63,992 nucleotides of DNA, taken from positions 1-63,992 of the forward strand of contig CANREG010000006.1 in NCBI GenBank assembly GCA_947629565.1, written 5' to 3'. Shown here in pieces: positions 52,381 through 61,181 of this stretch. The number at the start of each line of letters is the position of its first letter. The stretch's first letter is position 1. The position numbers and the translations under genes were made by a program. The DNA is from an uncultured Lachnospiraceae bacterium (GTDB taxonomy: Bacteria; Bacillota; Clostridia; Lachnospirales; Lachnospiraceae). The notes under the pieces are model-generated. The model was not told where the DNA came from and did no database searches. It was given only the letters and a program-made list of their open reading frames with translations.

Positions 52381-53336
52381 ATCATTATAACGTATCGATT
52401 ATTGTACCGCATTATAATACCCCGGATTCTCTGCTTACCCTGCTGGGAACCATTCCGGAGCGGAAGGATATTCAGGTCGTAGTCGTAGATGACAACAGCA
52501 GTGTGCCTATGGAGGAGCTTATGGAGAAGCTTAAGCAATTTCCCAGGGTAGAGCTTTATGCAAACGACACGGGGACGAAAGGCGCAGGAGCAAGCAGGAA
52601 TGTAGGCTTGAGACACGCTGTAGGGAAATGGTTACTGTTTGCAGATGCAGATGATTATTTTACGGATGGATTTTATGAGTCCATAGCCCCGTATCTGGAT
52701 TCGGATTATGATATGGTATATTTTCCGCCCACCAGTATGGATGTGGTAACCGGTCAGGTATCTTCCCGGCATGTGATGTATATGGAGTTAGTGGAACACT
52801 ACAGGCAAAAGCCGACGGTTAAGAATCTCACGGAGTTGAAATACGGCTTTTGCACTCCGTGGTCAAAGCTGATTCGCCGGGAGATTGTGGAGAAAAATCA
52901 GATTGTTTTTGATGAGATTATGGTATCCAATGATATCATGTGCATGACAAAATGCGCATTTTACAGCGCAAAGACAGCGGCCTCAGACAGAACCATATAC
53001 TGTGTTACCCGGGGCGGAAAGACGCTGACCTCCCATAAGGACGAAAAACGGTTTGACACCAGAATCCGGGTGCTCATTAACCGCTATGTTTTTTTGCGGG
53101 AGCATTTGTCCAAAAAAGAATTCGGCTACGCCCACATTGACCGGCTGGCTTTGGGAAAGCTGGTGGATGTGTTTATTGAGCATTGGGGATTTGGAAAGCT
53201 TTGGGAAATTCTCAGGTTATACAGGGAAAATCATGTGCGCTTCTTTGATGTGGGATTGTTAAATCCTGTGACATTGTTCCACAAGGCAAAGATAGAGCTT
53301 TCCTGGTGGATGGATATTAAGAAACACAGGAAATGA
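52377..53336 (+). CDS. GT2 family glycosyltransferase
   Basis: 319 aa. GT2 motifs VSIIVPHYNTPDSLLTLL, VVDDNSSVPMEEL and LLFADADDYFTDGF near 85-98; C-terminal helical region without membrane spans. Adds a sugar in the cytosol. Coupled to the gene before it through a 4-base overlap. Confidence 0.88.
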   Translation: MNHYNVSIIVPHYNTPDSLLTLLGTIPERKDIQVVVVDDNSSVPMEELMEKLKQFPRVELYANDTGTKGAGASRNVGLRHAVGKWLLFADADDYFTDGFYESIAPYLDSDYDMVYFPPTSMDVVTGQVSSRHVMYMELVEHYRQKPTVKNLTELKYGFCTPWSKLIRREIVEKNQIVFDEIMVSNDIMCMTKCAFYSAKTAASDRTIYCVTRGGKTLTSHKDEKRFDTRIRVLINRYVFLREHLSKKEFGYAHIDRLALGKLVDVFIEHWGFGKLWEILRLYRENHVRFFDVGLLNPVTLFHKAKIELSWWMDIKKHRK

Positions 53337-53370
53337 GAGGACAGACTGTTGATTAGGAAAGGCGTTTGGA

Positions 53371-54642
53371 ATGGATACAGTTGAGGTTGTGGCAGAACAG
53401 GGATTATGTATCTCCTGCGGAATCTGTAAGGAGGTGTGCCCAAAGAACTGCATAGGGTATGAAATGAATGGCGGGGGATTAAGGGAGCCCGTAGTTAATA
53501 GGCAGCGCTGCGTGGACTGTGGCCGCTGCGTTTCTGTCTGCCCCGGATATAGCGTGGATTACACCAGATTGTTATCCCGGAATAAGGACAAAGACAGTGA
53601 TTTTTGGTTTGGCCCTTATTTGGCTGTATATACGGCAGGTACGTTGGACGTTCAAAGAAGAAAAAAGGGAGTCAGCGGGGGGATTGTGACAGAGTTGGTA
53701 TACCGGCTTTTACAGTCCGGGGAATATACCTCTGCATTTTTAGTAGAGGGGCATGACTACAGAGAAAAAGGAGCATACACCCGGAGATTTACGAAAGACG
53801 ATTCCTTAGAGGCAACCCAGAAATCCAGATATCTGCCGGTATCCCAAAGCCAGGCAGCTTCTTATATTCTGGCCCATCCGGAGGAGCGGATTATTTTAGT
53901 GGGAACGTCCTGCTTTGTCCATGGGATGAGTAAGCTTATGGACGTCTGCCATTTAGACAGGAGCCGATATTTTATAATCGGGTTGTTCTGTGACCGGACA
54001 ATGACGGAAAATGTGATTTCCTATTTTGGCCGGCATCCGGCCTTATCCGGGAAAACCATGGCCCAGCTTTATTTTCGTACCAAGGAGGCGGGAGGCTGGC
54101 CCGGCGGGGTGCAGATGGTTACGGATAATGGTGAAAAGGTAAAGTTAAATAGCGCAGAACGAATGAAGGTTAAAGATTATTTTCAGCCGGAACGGTGTCT
54201 GTACTGTCTGGATAAATTAAATATGTTAGCGGATATTTCCGTGGGAGATAACTATACAGGCGAGCATGCTGACCGGCGGGGCAGCAGCAGCGTCATTATA
54301 AGAACGGCAGCAGGAAAAAAGGTGTGGAATCAGTGCCGGGACGCTTTTGAATATTATGAGGCAGCAGCGGATAAACTGGCAGCCAGCCAACATTTAGAAC
54401 AGCGAAAGAATAACCAGGTCTATTCCGCGCTGAAGGAAAAGGAGTTGCCCCATCCTGTTAATATTACCGGGGATTGGGTGAGCGCGCCTTCTGTGACAGG
54501 GAAATTGCAGCGCTGGTATCGGGAAAGGCTTCGTAAGATAAGAGTAGGAGCCGCATATCGGGAAACGCCCCGGCTTTTATCCCGGAGTCTGCTTTGGAAA
54601 AATATAAAGCTTACATTAAAGAAAGCCATGAAAAGGAGTTAA
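53371..54642 (+). CDS. FrhB-like iron-sulfur flavoprotein of polysaccharide clusters
   Basis: 423 aa. Two 4Fe-4S ferredoxin motifs at the N-terminus (CISCGICKEVCPKNC at about 13-27 and CVDCGRCVSVCPGY at about 50-63), then the coenzyme F420 hydrogenase/dehydrogenase beta-subunit N- and C-terminal domains (KKGVSGGIVTELVYRLL, QKSRYLPVSQS, GTSCFVHGM, RCLYCLDKLNMLADISVGDN). This family occurs in bacterial polymer loci beside pyruvyltransferase-like genes. A redox step on a sugar or polymer is likely, but the substrate is unknown. Six bases before the next gene. Confidence 0.88.
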   Translation: MDTVEVVAEQGLCISCGICKEVCPKNCIGYEMNGGGLREPVVNRQRCVDCGRCVSVCPGYSVDYTRLLSRNKDKDSDFWFGPYLAVYTAGTLDVQRRKKGVSGGIVTELVYRLLQSGEYTSAFLVEGHDYREKGAYTRRFTKDDSLEATQKSRYLPVSQSQAASYILAHPEERIILVGTSCFVHGMSKLMDVCHLDRSRYFIIGLFCDRTMTENVISYFGRHPALSGKTMAQLYFRTKEAGGWPGGVQMVTDNGEKVKLNSAERMKVKDYFQPERCLYCLDKLNMLADISVGDNYTGEHADRRGSSSVIIRTAAGKKVWNQCRDAFEYYEAAADKLAASQHLEQRKNNQVYSALKEKELPHPVNITGDWVSAPSVTGKLQRWYRERLRKIRVGAAYRETPRLLSRSLLWKNIKLTLKKAMKRS

Positions 54643-54648
54643 GCACAA

Positions 54649-55890
54649 ATGCCAGTAAATGTATTGATTACCGGTGCAAATTTTAATAATAAGGGAGCGC
54701 AGTCCATGCTGTTTGTAGCCATAGATGAACTGCGAAAAAGAATCCCGGACAGTGAAATCTATTTTGGCTGCGGCTTAGGGGACCCGGCGTTACACCAGGT
54801 GCATTTCAGGCAAATTTGTTTTTCCAGGGAAGGGAGATATATTGCTCTTGGCGGCGGTCAGGCCGTATTTAATTTTCTGGTTGCAGTGGCGAAGGCATGT
54901 ATTTGGACAGTCAAGGGAAAACGTTCTAATCTTTGGAATTTTTTTGATGCTTCCAAATATATCGCAGATATGGATTTGATTGTAGACGTCAGCGGCTTTG
55001 CATTGGGGGATAAGTGGTCTAAGCGCACCAATGAAAATTTTTTAAATACCATACGGCTGGCGAAGCAGCATAACATACCCATGTATATTATGCCCCAGTC
55101 CTTTGGCCCCTTTCAGTATAGCAGGAAGCTGGAATACCTGAAGGAAGAGATTGCGGAGCTGTTAAAATATCCTAAGGTGGTCTATGCCAGGGAACAGGAG
55201 GGATACGAGCTGTTAACCCGTGACTTTGGCCTGACGAATGTCCGGTTGTCCTGTGATTTGGTACTGCAAAACACAGGGATTGATTATGGGAATATCTACG
55301 AGGAAGTGCCGCCGTTATGCCTGCCGGAGATAAAAACAAAGAAGAATGTGGGAATTGTACCCAATAAGCAGTGCTTTCGCCATGGCAATGACGAGCAGAT
55401 TCTAGCTCATTACCGCAGAATGATTGACTGCCTTTTAGAAGGCGGCAGGGAAGTGTACATCTTTCGTCACTCCGGAGAGGATATGCCCTACTGTGTGAAA
55501 ATAGCAGAAATGTACGACAGGGAGGAGCGGGTGCATCTGCTCAAAAATGATTTCTCCTGCATGGAGTACGACGCTTTTGTGAATAATTTTGAATTTATTC
55601 TGTGTTCACGGTTCCATGGAATTGTGCACGCCTACCGAAACGCCATACCGGTAATTGCGTTGGGCTGGGCGGTAAAGTACAGAGAACTGACAGCGGCGGT
55701 AGGGCAGTCCGCATACATTTTTGATATAACGGATCCTGCCTGTGACGGGGACAAGCTGACAGAGGCAGTAAACCATATGATGGAACATATAGATGAAGAA
55801 AAAAATACGATTACACGCTGCGTAGAAGCGCTTCAAAAGCAGAATTGTTTTGTGTGCATATCAGAATGGAAGAAAGAAAATCATGAGTAG
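54649..55890 (+). CDS. Polysaccharide pyruvyl transferase family protein
   Basis: 413 aa. CsaB/PssM-type fold: VLITGANFNNKGAQSMLFVA at the N-terminus, DVSGFALGDKW, MPQSFGPF, and the conserved SRFHGIVHAYRNAIPVIALG near 323. Members add ketal pyruvate from PEP to surface glycans, but many in this branch are untested and may do related chemistry. Paired with the FrhB-like gene. Its end overlaps the flippase start by 8 bases. Confidence 0.87.
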   Translation: MPVNVLITGANFNNKGAQSMLFVAIDELRKRIPDSEIYFGCGLGDPALHQVHFRQICFSREGRYIALGGGQAVFNFLVAVAKACIWTVKGKRSNLWNFFDASKYIADMDLIVDVSGFALGDKWSKRTNENFLNTIRLAKQHNIPMYIMPQSFGPFQYSRKLEYLKEEIAELLKYPKVVYAREQEGYELLTRDFGLTNVRLSCDLVLQNTGIDYGNIYEEVPPLCLPEIKTKKNVGIVPNKQCFRHGNDEQILAHYRRMIDCLLEGGREVYIFRHSGEDMPYCVKIAEMYDREERVHLLKNDFSCMEYDAFVNNFEFILCSRFHGIVHAYRNAIPVIALGWAVKYRELTAAVGQSAYIFDITDPACDGDKLTEAVNHMMEHIDEEKNTITRCVEALQKQNCFVCISEWKKENHE

Positions 55891-57298
55891 AGAAACCTCG
55901 CTGGCTAAAAATACGTTTATAATGTCAATCGGCACCATTCTGCCCAAGCTGTCCTGGCTTATTACCCTGCCAATCATCACGGAACGGCTTACCAAGGCAG
56001 AATATGGAACCTATGACCTGATTACCACATTAGTGTCTTTGTTTCTGCCGGTTGCAACCCTTCAGGTTCAGACGGCGGCATTTCGTTTTCTGATGGACTG
56101 CCGGGAGAATGCGGAGAACAGAAAGAGAATTATCACGAATGTGCTCTTCTTTGTTGTGGCCTCCTCTATTGCCGCTTTATTAGCGCTGTATTTTATACTT
56201 TACAGACTCTCTCCCTCTATCCGGTTATTTATATGCGTATATTTTTTTGTGGATATTATTTTTCTGACTTTGTCCCAGGTGGTAAGGGGATTGTCGAAGC
56301 CTAAGCTTTATGCGCTTTGCACCTCTGTGCAGCCCGTGGTCAATATGCTTTTGGTGGTTGTTTTTGTATATTTTGGAAATGGCGGCCTGACGGGGGCGCT
56401 GCTGGCGGTAACCCTGTCTACGCTTATGGCTTTGATAATCATTCTGATAAAGGCAAAGATTCCTTCCCAGATTGACAGCAGACTTTTTTCGGGTGCGAGC
56501 CTTAAGGAGATTATCAGTTATTCATGGCCTATGATTCCCAATTCCCTGTCCTTGTGGTTTCTTCATTTTTCTGACCGTCTGGTGCTGCTAAAATTTATCG
56601 GCATTGACGCTACGGCGGTCTATGGGGTGGCAAACAAAATCCCTTCCATTTTTGCCCTGGCAAATAACGCGTTTACTCTGGCCTGGCAGGAGAATGCCTC
56701 GCTAAGCGCAAGAGATGAAGATATTGCAGAGTATTACGGGAAAATGTTTGACAATATCATGCGCATATTATCAGGAATTTTGGCCATGTTAATTGCAGCC
56801 ACGCCAATTCTGTTCCTGATTCTGATACAGGGGGATTATGATGAGGCTTACGCCCAGATGCCCATACTTTTAATGTCTATGCTGTTTTCCTCCGTGTCCT
56901 CCTTTTTCGGAGGCATCTATATTGCCCATAAGAAAACAAAAAGCGTAGGCGGAACCACCATTATTGCGGCTATGGTAAATCTTGCCATCGATTTTGCACT
57001 GGTGCGGGTCATCGGCATTTATGCGGCGTCTGTCTCGACTCTCGTCTCTTATATGTTTTTAGCATTTTACAGAATGAAAAATGTGTTGAAGTTCCAATAT
57101 ATAAAGTATAAGTATCTGAATATTTTCGGATATATTCTGTTTTTGACAGGGATGTGCGTATTGTCATGGATGCATACGGTATATTTTGATGTGGTGAATG
57201 TGATTGTGGGCAGTATGTTTGCACTGTATATTAACCGCGCCATGCTGAAAAATATATGGAACATGGCGAGGAAAAAAGTAAAGGCAGGAAGAAAGTGA
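55883..57298 (+). CDS. Wzx-type lipid-linked oligosaccharide flippase
   Basis: 471 aa, about 12-14 membrane helices, polysaccharide biosynthesis (MATE-like) family. N-terminus ETSLAKNTFIMSIGTILPKL and TKAEYGTYDLITT are typical. It moves undecaprenyl-linked repeat units to the outer face. The ATG at 55883 overlaps the previous gene by 8 bases. No Wzy polymerase is evident in the window. The locus thus has both a flippase and an ABC exporter. Confidence 0.92.
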   Translation: MSRETSLAKNTFIMSIGTILPKLSWLITLPIITERLTKAEYGTYDLITTLVSLFLPVATLQVQTAAFRFLMDCRENAENRKRIITNVLFFVVASSIAALLALYFILYRLSPSIRLFICVYFFVDIIFLTLSQVVRGLSKPKLYALCTSVQPVVNMLLVVVFVYFGNGGLTGALLAVTLSTLMALIIILIKAKIPSQIDSRLFSGASLKEIISYSWPMIPNSLSLWFLHFSDRLVLLKFIGIDATAVYGVANKIPSIFALANNAFTLAWQENASLSARDEDIAEYYGKMFDNIMRILSGILAMLIAATPILFLILIQGDYDEAYAQMPILLMSMLFSSVSSFFGGIYIAHKKTKSVGGTTIIAAMVNLAIDFALVRVIGIYAASVSTLVSYMFLAFYRMKNVLKFQYIKYKYLNIFGYILFLTGMCVLSWMHTVYFDVVNVIVGSMFALYINRAMLKNIWNMARKKVKAGRK

Positions 57299-57302
57299 GG
57301 GT

Positions 57303-58052
57303 ATGGACATGGAAGAAATTCTGGTTTCGGTAGTTATGCCGGCCTATAATTGCGAACGCTATATCGAAAAGGCCATTCAGTCTGTGCTTGCGCAGGCGGT
57401 TTCACTGGAACTGGTTATCATAGACGACAATTCCAATGACGGGACGTCGGACGTCATCAGGCCCTTTTTGCAGGACGAACGGGTGATTTATGTCCATAAT
57501 CTTGAAAATCTGGGAGTGGCAAAGAGCCGCAATAAGGGAATGGAACTGGCAAGGGGTAAATACATTGCCTTTTTGGACGCAGATGATTACTGGACGGAGG
57601 ATAAGCTATTAAAGCAGGTTCGATTAATGGAGGAGCATCAGGCGGTGCTTTCTTCTACCGGCAGGGAGCTTATGGATCAGGACGGGAAGCTGTCGGGAAA
57701 GATCATTGGCATTCCGGAAACCATTAGCTATAAGGAGCTGCTAAAGGGAAATGTGTTAAACACCTCCGGGGTTATGGTGCTTTCCCAGGTGGCAAAGCGG
57801 TATCCCATGGAACAGGAGAAGCTTCATGAGGATTATATTATGTGGCTTTCCATATTAAAGGATTATGATATGGCATATGGGATAAATGAACCTTTACTGA
57901 AATACCGCGTAATGAAAGGCTCGAAGTCCGGCAATAAATTAAAATCTGCCGCCATGACCTTTGGCGTATACCGGTATATGGGACTGAACCTATTCCAGTC
58001 TTTTTATTATTTCTGCTTTTATGCAGTTGGGGGACTCCGCAAATATTTTTAA
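57303..58052 (+). CDS. GT2 family glycosyltransferase
   Basis: 249 aa. VSVVMPAYNCERYIEKAIQS, VIIDDNSNDGTS, GVAKSRNKGMELARGKYIAF, DADDYW. Short GT2 with an aromatic C-terminal helix (QSFYYFCFYAVGGL) that may touch the membrane. Start at 57303 or 57309. Last gene of this run; the next gene has its own promoter. Confidence 0.88.
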   Translation: MDMEEILVSVVMPAYNCERYIEKAIQSVLAQAVSLELVIIDDNSNDGTSDVIRPFLQDERVIYVHNLENLGVAKSRNKGMELARGKYIAFLDADDYWTEDKLLKQVRLMEEHQAVLSSTGRELMDQDGKLSGKIIGIPETISYKELLKGNVLNTSGVMVLSQVAKRYPMEQEKLHEDYIMWLSILKDYDMAYGINEPLLKYRVMKGSKSGNKLKSAAMTFGVYRYMGLNLFQSFYYFCFYAVGGLRKYF

Positions 58053-58104
58053 GAGGGTGCATATATTTTAAGAAAATCTTATGGAAATTATGAAGAAACG
58101 CATA

Positions 58105-58133
58105 TTGTAAAACATTGGTTTAAGTGATATAAT
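58105..58133 (+). promoter_or_regulatory. Promoter of glmS
   Basis: TTGTAA (58105-58110), 17 bases, TATAAT (58128-58133). The resulting leader of about 40 bases is too short for a glmS ribozyme. Confidence 0.76.
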
Positions 58134-58180
58134 CTTGATGACTTTGTAATTTGAAATACACAGAACAAGGAGGAAATTGT

Positions 58181-60007
58181 ATGTGTGGTATTGTCGGGTA
58201 TATCGGCAAGGAACAGGCAGCGCCAATCCTGCTTGACGGGCTGGCAAAGCTTGAGTACAGGGGATATGATTCCGCCGGTCTTGCCGTGTATGACGGTAAG
58301 GATATTGAGGTGGTCAAGGCTAAAGGACGGCTGCAGGCTTTACGGGATTTGACAGGTGACGGCAAGAAGATTACCGGAACGCTTGGTATTGGCCATACCA
58401 GATGGGCAACTCATGGAGAGCCATCCGTATCCAACGCCCATCCACATTTTAACAAGGATAAAAGCATTGCTGTGGTACACAATGGAATTATAGAGAATTA
58501 CCAGCCGCTTAAGGAGAAATTGGTATCCAAAGGCTATACTTTTGTGTCTGACACGGATACGGAGGTAGTCGCACATTTGTTGGATTATTATTATGACGGC
58601 AATCCTCTACATGCGGTGGAGAAGGTTATGCACAGGGTACAGGGTTCCTATGCTCTGGGTATATTATTTAAGGAATTTCCGGATCGGATGTATGCCGTGC
58701 GCAAGGATTCACCGTTAATTGTAGGTGCCTCAGGGGAGGGCAATTTTATTGCTTCGGATGTACCGGCCATTCTTAAGTATACGAGAGAAGTATATTTTAT
58801 TGAGAACCGGGAGATTTGCGAGTTGTCCGGTGAGGGAATTGCATTCTACAATGAGGATATGGAGTCTATTACCAAGGAGACGAAGACCATAGAATGGGAT
58901 GTGGAAGCAGCGGAGAAGGGCGGCTATGAGCATTTCATGTTAAAGGAGATCTATGAGCAGCCCAAGGCTGTGCTTGATACCATCAATCCGCGGATTCAGG
59001 ATGACAGAATTGTTATCGAGGAGTTGAATATGGACCGGGAGGAGATTGAGAAGCTTCGGAGGATTTATATTATCGGCTGCGGCTCCGCCTATCATGTAGG
59101 CGTTACCGGCAAATACGTCATTGAAAAACTGACGAGAATTCCTGTGGAGGTCGATTTAGCGTCCGAGTTTCGGTATCGTGATCCGATTTTAGAAGAGAAT
59201 TCCATGGTAATTATCATAAGTCAGTCCGGTGAGACGGCGGATTCTCTTGCCGCATTGCGGAAAGCCCAGGAGATGGGAGTCAAGGTGCTAGGCGTTGTCA
59301 ATGTGGTTGGCTCTACCATTGCCAGAGAGGCGGATAATGTGTTGTACACATGGGCAGGACCGGAGATTTCCGTTGCCACAACAAAGGCTTATAGCACCCA
59401 GTTAGCGGCGCTTGACCTGTTAGCCATTATGTTTGGCGAGATTCGGGGAACCATATCTAAGGAAGAATATGCAGAGCTTTTGGGGGAACTGAAAAGCCTG
59501 CCAGACAAGATACAGGAGATATTGGGAGACAAAGAGAGGATACAATGGTTTGCGAGCAAATACGCCAACGCCCAGGATGTATTTTTCTTAGGCAGAGGTG
59601 TGGATTATGCCACCTCGCTGGAGGGTTCTCTGAAACTTAAAGAGATTTCCTATATTCATTCAGAGGCTTATGCAGCCGGTGAGTTAAAGCATGGGACGAT
59701 TTCTCTGATTGAAGATGGGGTGCTGACTGTGGCAGTTGTGACACAGCCGGATTTATATGAAAAGATGATAAGCAATATTGTGGAAGTGCGGACCAGAGGC
59801 GGTTATATCTTTACACTGACCAACAAGGGCAACTGCGTGATGGAGGATACGTCAGACTTTACTGTGTATATTCCCAAGACGCATCCCTGCCTTACTCCGT
59901 CTTTGGCAGTGATTCCGTTACAGTTGTTTGGTTACTACGTTTCTGTGGCAAAGGGCTTGGATGTGGATAAGCCGAGAAACCTTGCAAAATCAGTTACAGT
60001 AGAGTAA
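58181..60007 (+). CDS. glmS: Glutamine-fructose-6-phosphate aminotransferase
   Basis: 608 aa. N-terminal glutaminase with the catalytic Cys right after Met (MCGIVGYIGKEQAAPILLDG), GHTRWATHGEPSVSNAHPHF, and two SIS domains (GCGSAYHVG, SQSGETADSLAALR) ending in LAKSVTVE. It makes glucosamine-6-P, the first committed step to UDP-GlcNAc for wall and surface polymers. AAGGAGGAA RBS. Confidence 0.97.
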   Translation: MCGIVGYIGKEQAAPILLDGLAKLEYRGYDSAGLAVYDGKDIEVVKAKGRLQALRDLTGDGKKITGTLGIGHTRWATHGEPSVSNAHPHFNKDKSIAVVHNGIIENYQPLKEKLVSKGYTFVSDTDTEVVAHLLDYYYDGNPLHAVEKVMHRVQGSYALGILFKEFPDRMYAVRKDSPLIVGASGEGNFIASDVPAILKYTREVYFIENREICELSGEGIAFYNEDMESITKETKTIEWDVEAAEKGGYEHFMLKEIYEQPKAVLDTINPRIQDDRIVIEELNMDREEIEKLRRIYIIGCGSAYHVGVTGKYVIEKLTRIPVEVDLASEFRYRDPILEENSMVIIISQSGETADSLAALRKAQEMGVKVLGVVNVVGSTIAREADNVLYTWAGPEISVATTKAYSTQLAALDLLAIMFGEIRGTISKEEYAELLGELKSLPDKIQEILGDKERIQWFASKYANAQDVFFLGRGVDYATSLEGSLKLKEISYIHSEAYAAGELKHGTISLIEDGVLTVAVVTQPDLYEKMISNIVEVRTRGGYIFTLTNKGNCVMEDTSDFTVYIPKTHPCLTPSLAVIPLQLFGYYVSVAKGLDVDKPRNLAKSVTVE

Positions 60008-60034
60008 GAATGAAAGCTAGGAGGATTTGATTCC

Positions 60035-61159
60035 ATGAGTAAATCACGCAAGAAAAAGAGTAAAAATAAGCGTCTGGGACTGATTTTGTTTTTTGAAATT
60101 CTCATTTTTATTGGGTTGGTTGCCGGATATGGGTGGTATTATGTCAACCATGCGCTGGATTTGATTGCAGCGGACGACACTCCCAAGGAGGAGATCGACG
60201 TCAGTGATGCCGTGACGGAGACTATGACAGAAAAATATAAGACGATTGCCCTGTTTGGTCTGGACACCAGGGATAACGTGGATATGACCAAGCCGGGTAT
60301 GGCGCACAGCGATGCGGTTATTATCGCCAGTATCAATAACGACACGAAAGAGGTTAAGCTGGTCTCTGTATACCGTGACTGTTTTCTGGAGATGGCAACA
60401 GGTTCCGGAGGCACTCAGAAATTTACCCATGCTTATTTCTTAGGCGGGCCAATCTGTGCAGTGGAGACGTTGAATAAGAATCTGGATTTGAATATTACAG
60501 ATTATGTGTCTGTAGATTTCAAGGCATTGACCAATGCCATTGACGCATTAGGCGGCGTTACCATTGACGTGAAGAGCAATGAGCTTAACAATCTGAATAA
60601 GAATCTGCAGGAGCAGGTTCAGGTTACCGGAATTGCCTCAGACGGCGTATGGTCTGCAGGCGAGCAGACACTGAACGGAACCCAGGCGACTGCTTATGCC
60701 AGAATCCGAAAGGTGGGCAACGGTGACTTTGAGAGAACCCAGCGGCAGAGAGCGGTTATCTCAGCTATGGTGAAGAAGGCAAAGGAATCTGATTTCAGTA
60801 CCATTACAGACCTGATCAACACGATCTTCCCGCAGATTGCCACGAATATGAGCAAGTCCCAGATTCTTAGTCTGGCAAAGGATGCTTTTGGTTATGATTT
60901 AGGGGATAATGTGGGATTCCCGCTGGCTAATGAGACGCCAACGTTAGGCAGCAAGGGAAGTGTTGTGGTTCCCTGTGATTTGCTCAGTAATGTGGAGCAT
61001 CTGCATGAGTTTTTGTATCCCGAGGATACGACATATACGCCGTCTTCTGAAGTACAGAGAATCAGTTCTGCTATTACGGCAGAGACCGGATATGGAGATG
61101 AGTTCACGGAAGATAAGACAACAGAATCTCCCACACAGACCAATTCGTCTGATGAATAA
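60035..61159 (+). CDS. LytR-CpsA-Psr (LCP) family ligase
   Basis: 374 aa. Basic cytosolic start, one membrane helix (about 14-36), then an extracellular LCP domain (about 66-250): LFGLDTRDN, SDAVIIASINNDTKEVKLVS, VYRDCFLEM, YVSVDFKALTNAIDALGGV, and the Arg pair in YARIRKVGNGDFERTQRQR. It transfers lipid-linked wall teichoic acid or capsule to peptidoglycan. The acidic Ser/Thr-rich tail is unstructured. It lies 27 bases after glmS and probably shares its transcript. Confidence 0.93.
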   Translation: MSKSRKKKSKNKRLGLILFFEILIFIGLVAGYGWYYVNHALDLIAADDTPKEEIDVSDAVTETMTEKYKTIALFGLDTRDNVDMTKPGMAHSDAVIIASINNDTKEVKLVSVYRDCFLEMATGSGGTQKFTHAYFLGGPICAVETLNKNLDLNITDYVSVDFKALTNAIDALGGVTIDVKSNELNNLNKNLQEQVQVTGIASDGVWSAGEQTLNGTQATAYARIRKVGNGDFERTQRQRAVISAMVKKAKESDFSTITDLINTIFPQIATNMSKSQILSLAKDAFGYDLGDNVGFPLANETPTLGSKGSVVVPCDLLSNVEHLHEFLYPEDTTYTPSSEVQRISSAITAETGYGDEFTEDKTTESPTQTNSSDE

Positions 61160-61181
61160 CAGATAAGGAGGAAACCTTAAG

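Noticed and set aside
58134-58180. glmS ribozyme before glmS
   Set aside because: Only about 40 bases lie between the predicted transcript start and the ATG. The ribozyme needs well over 100.
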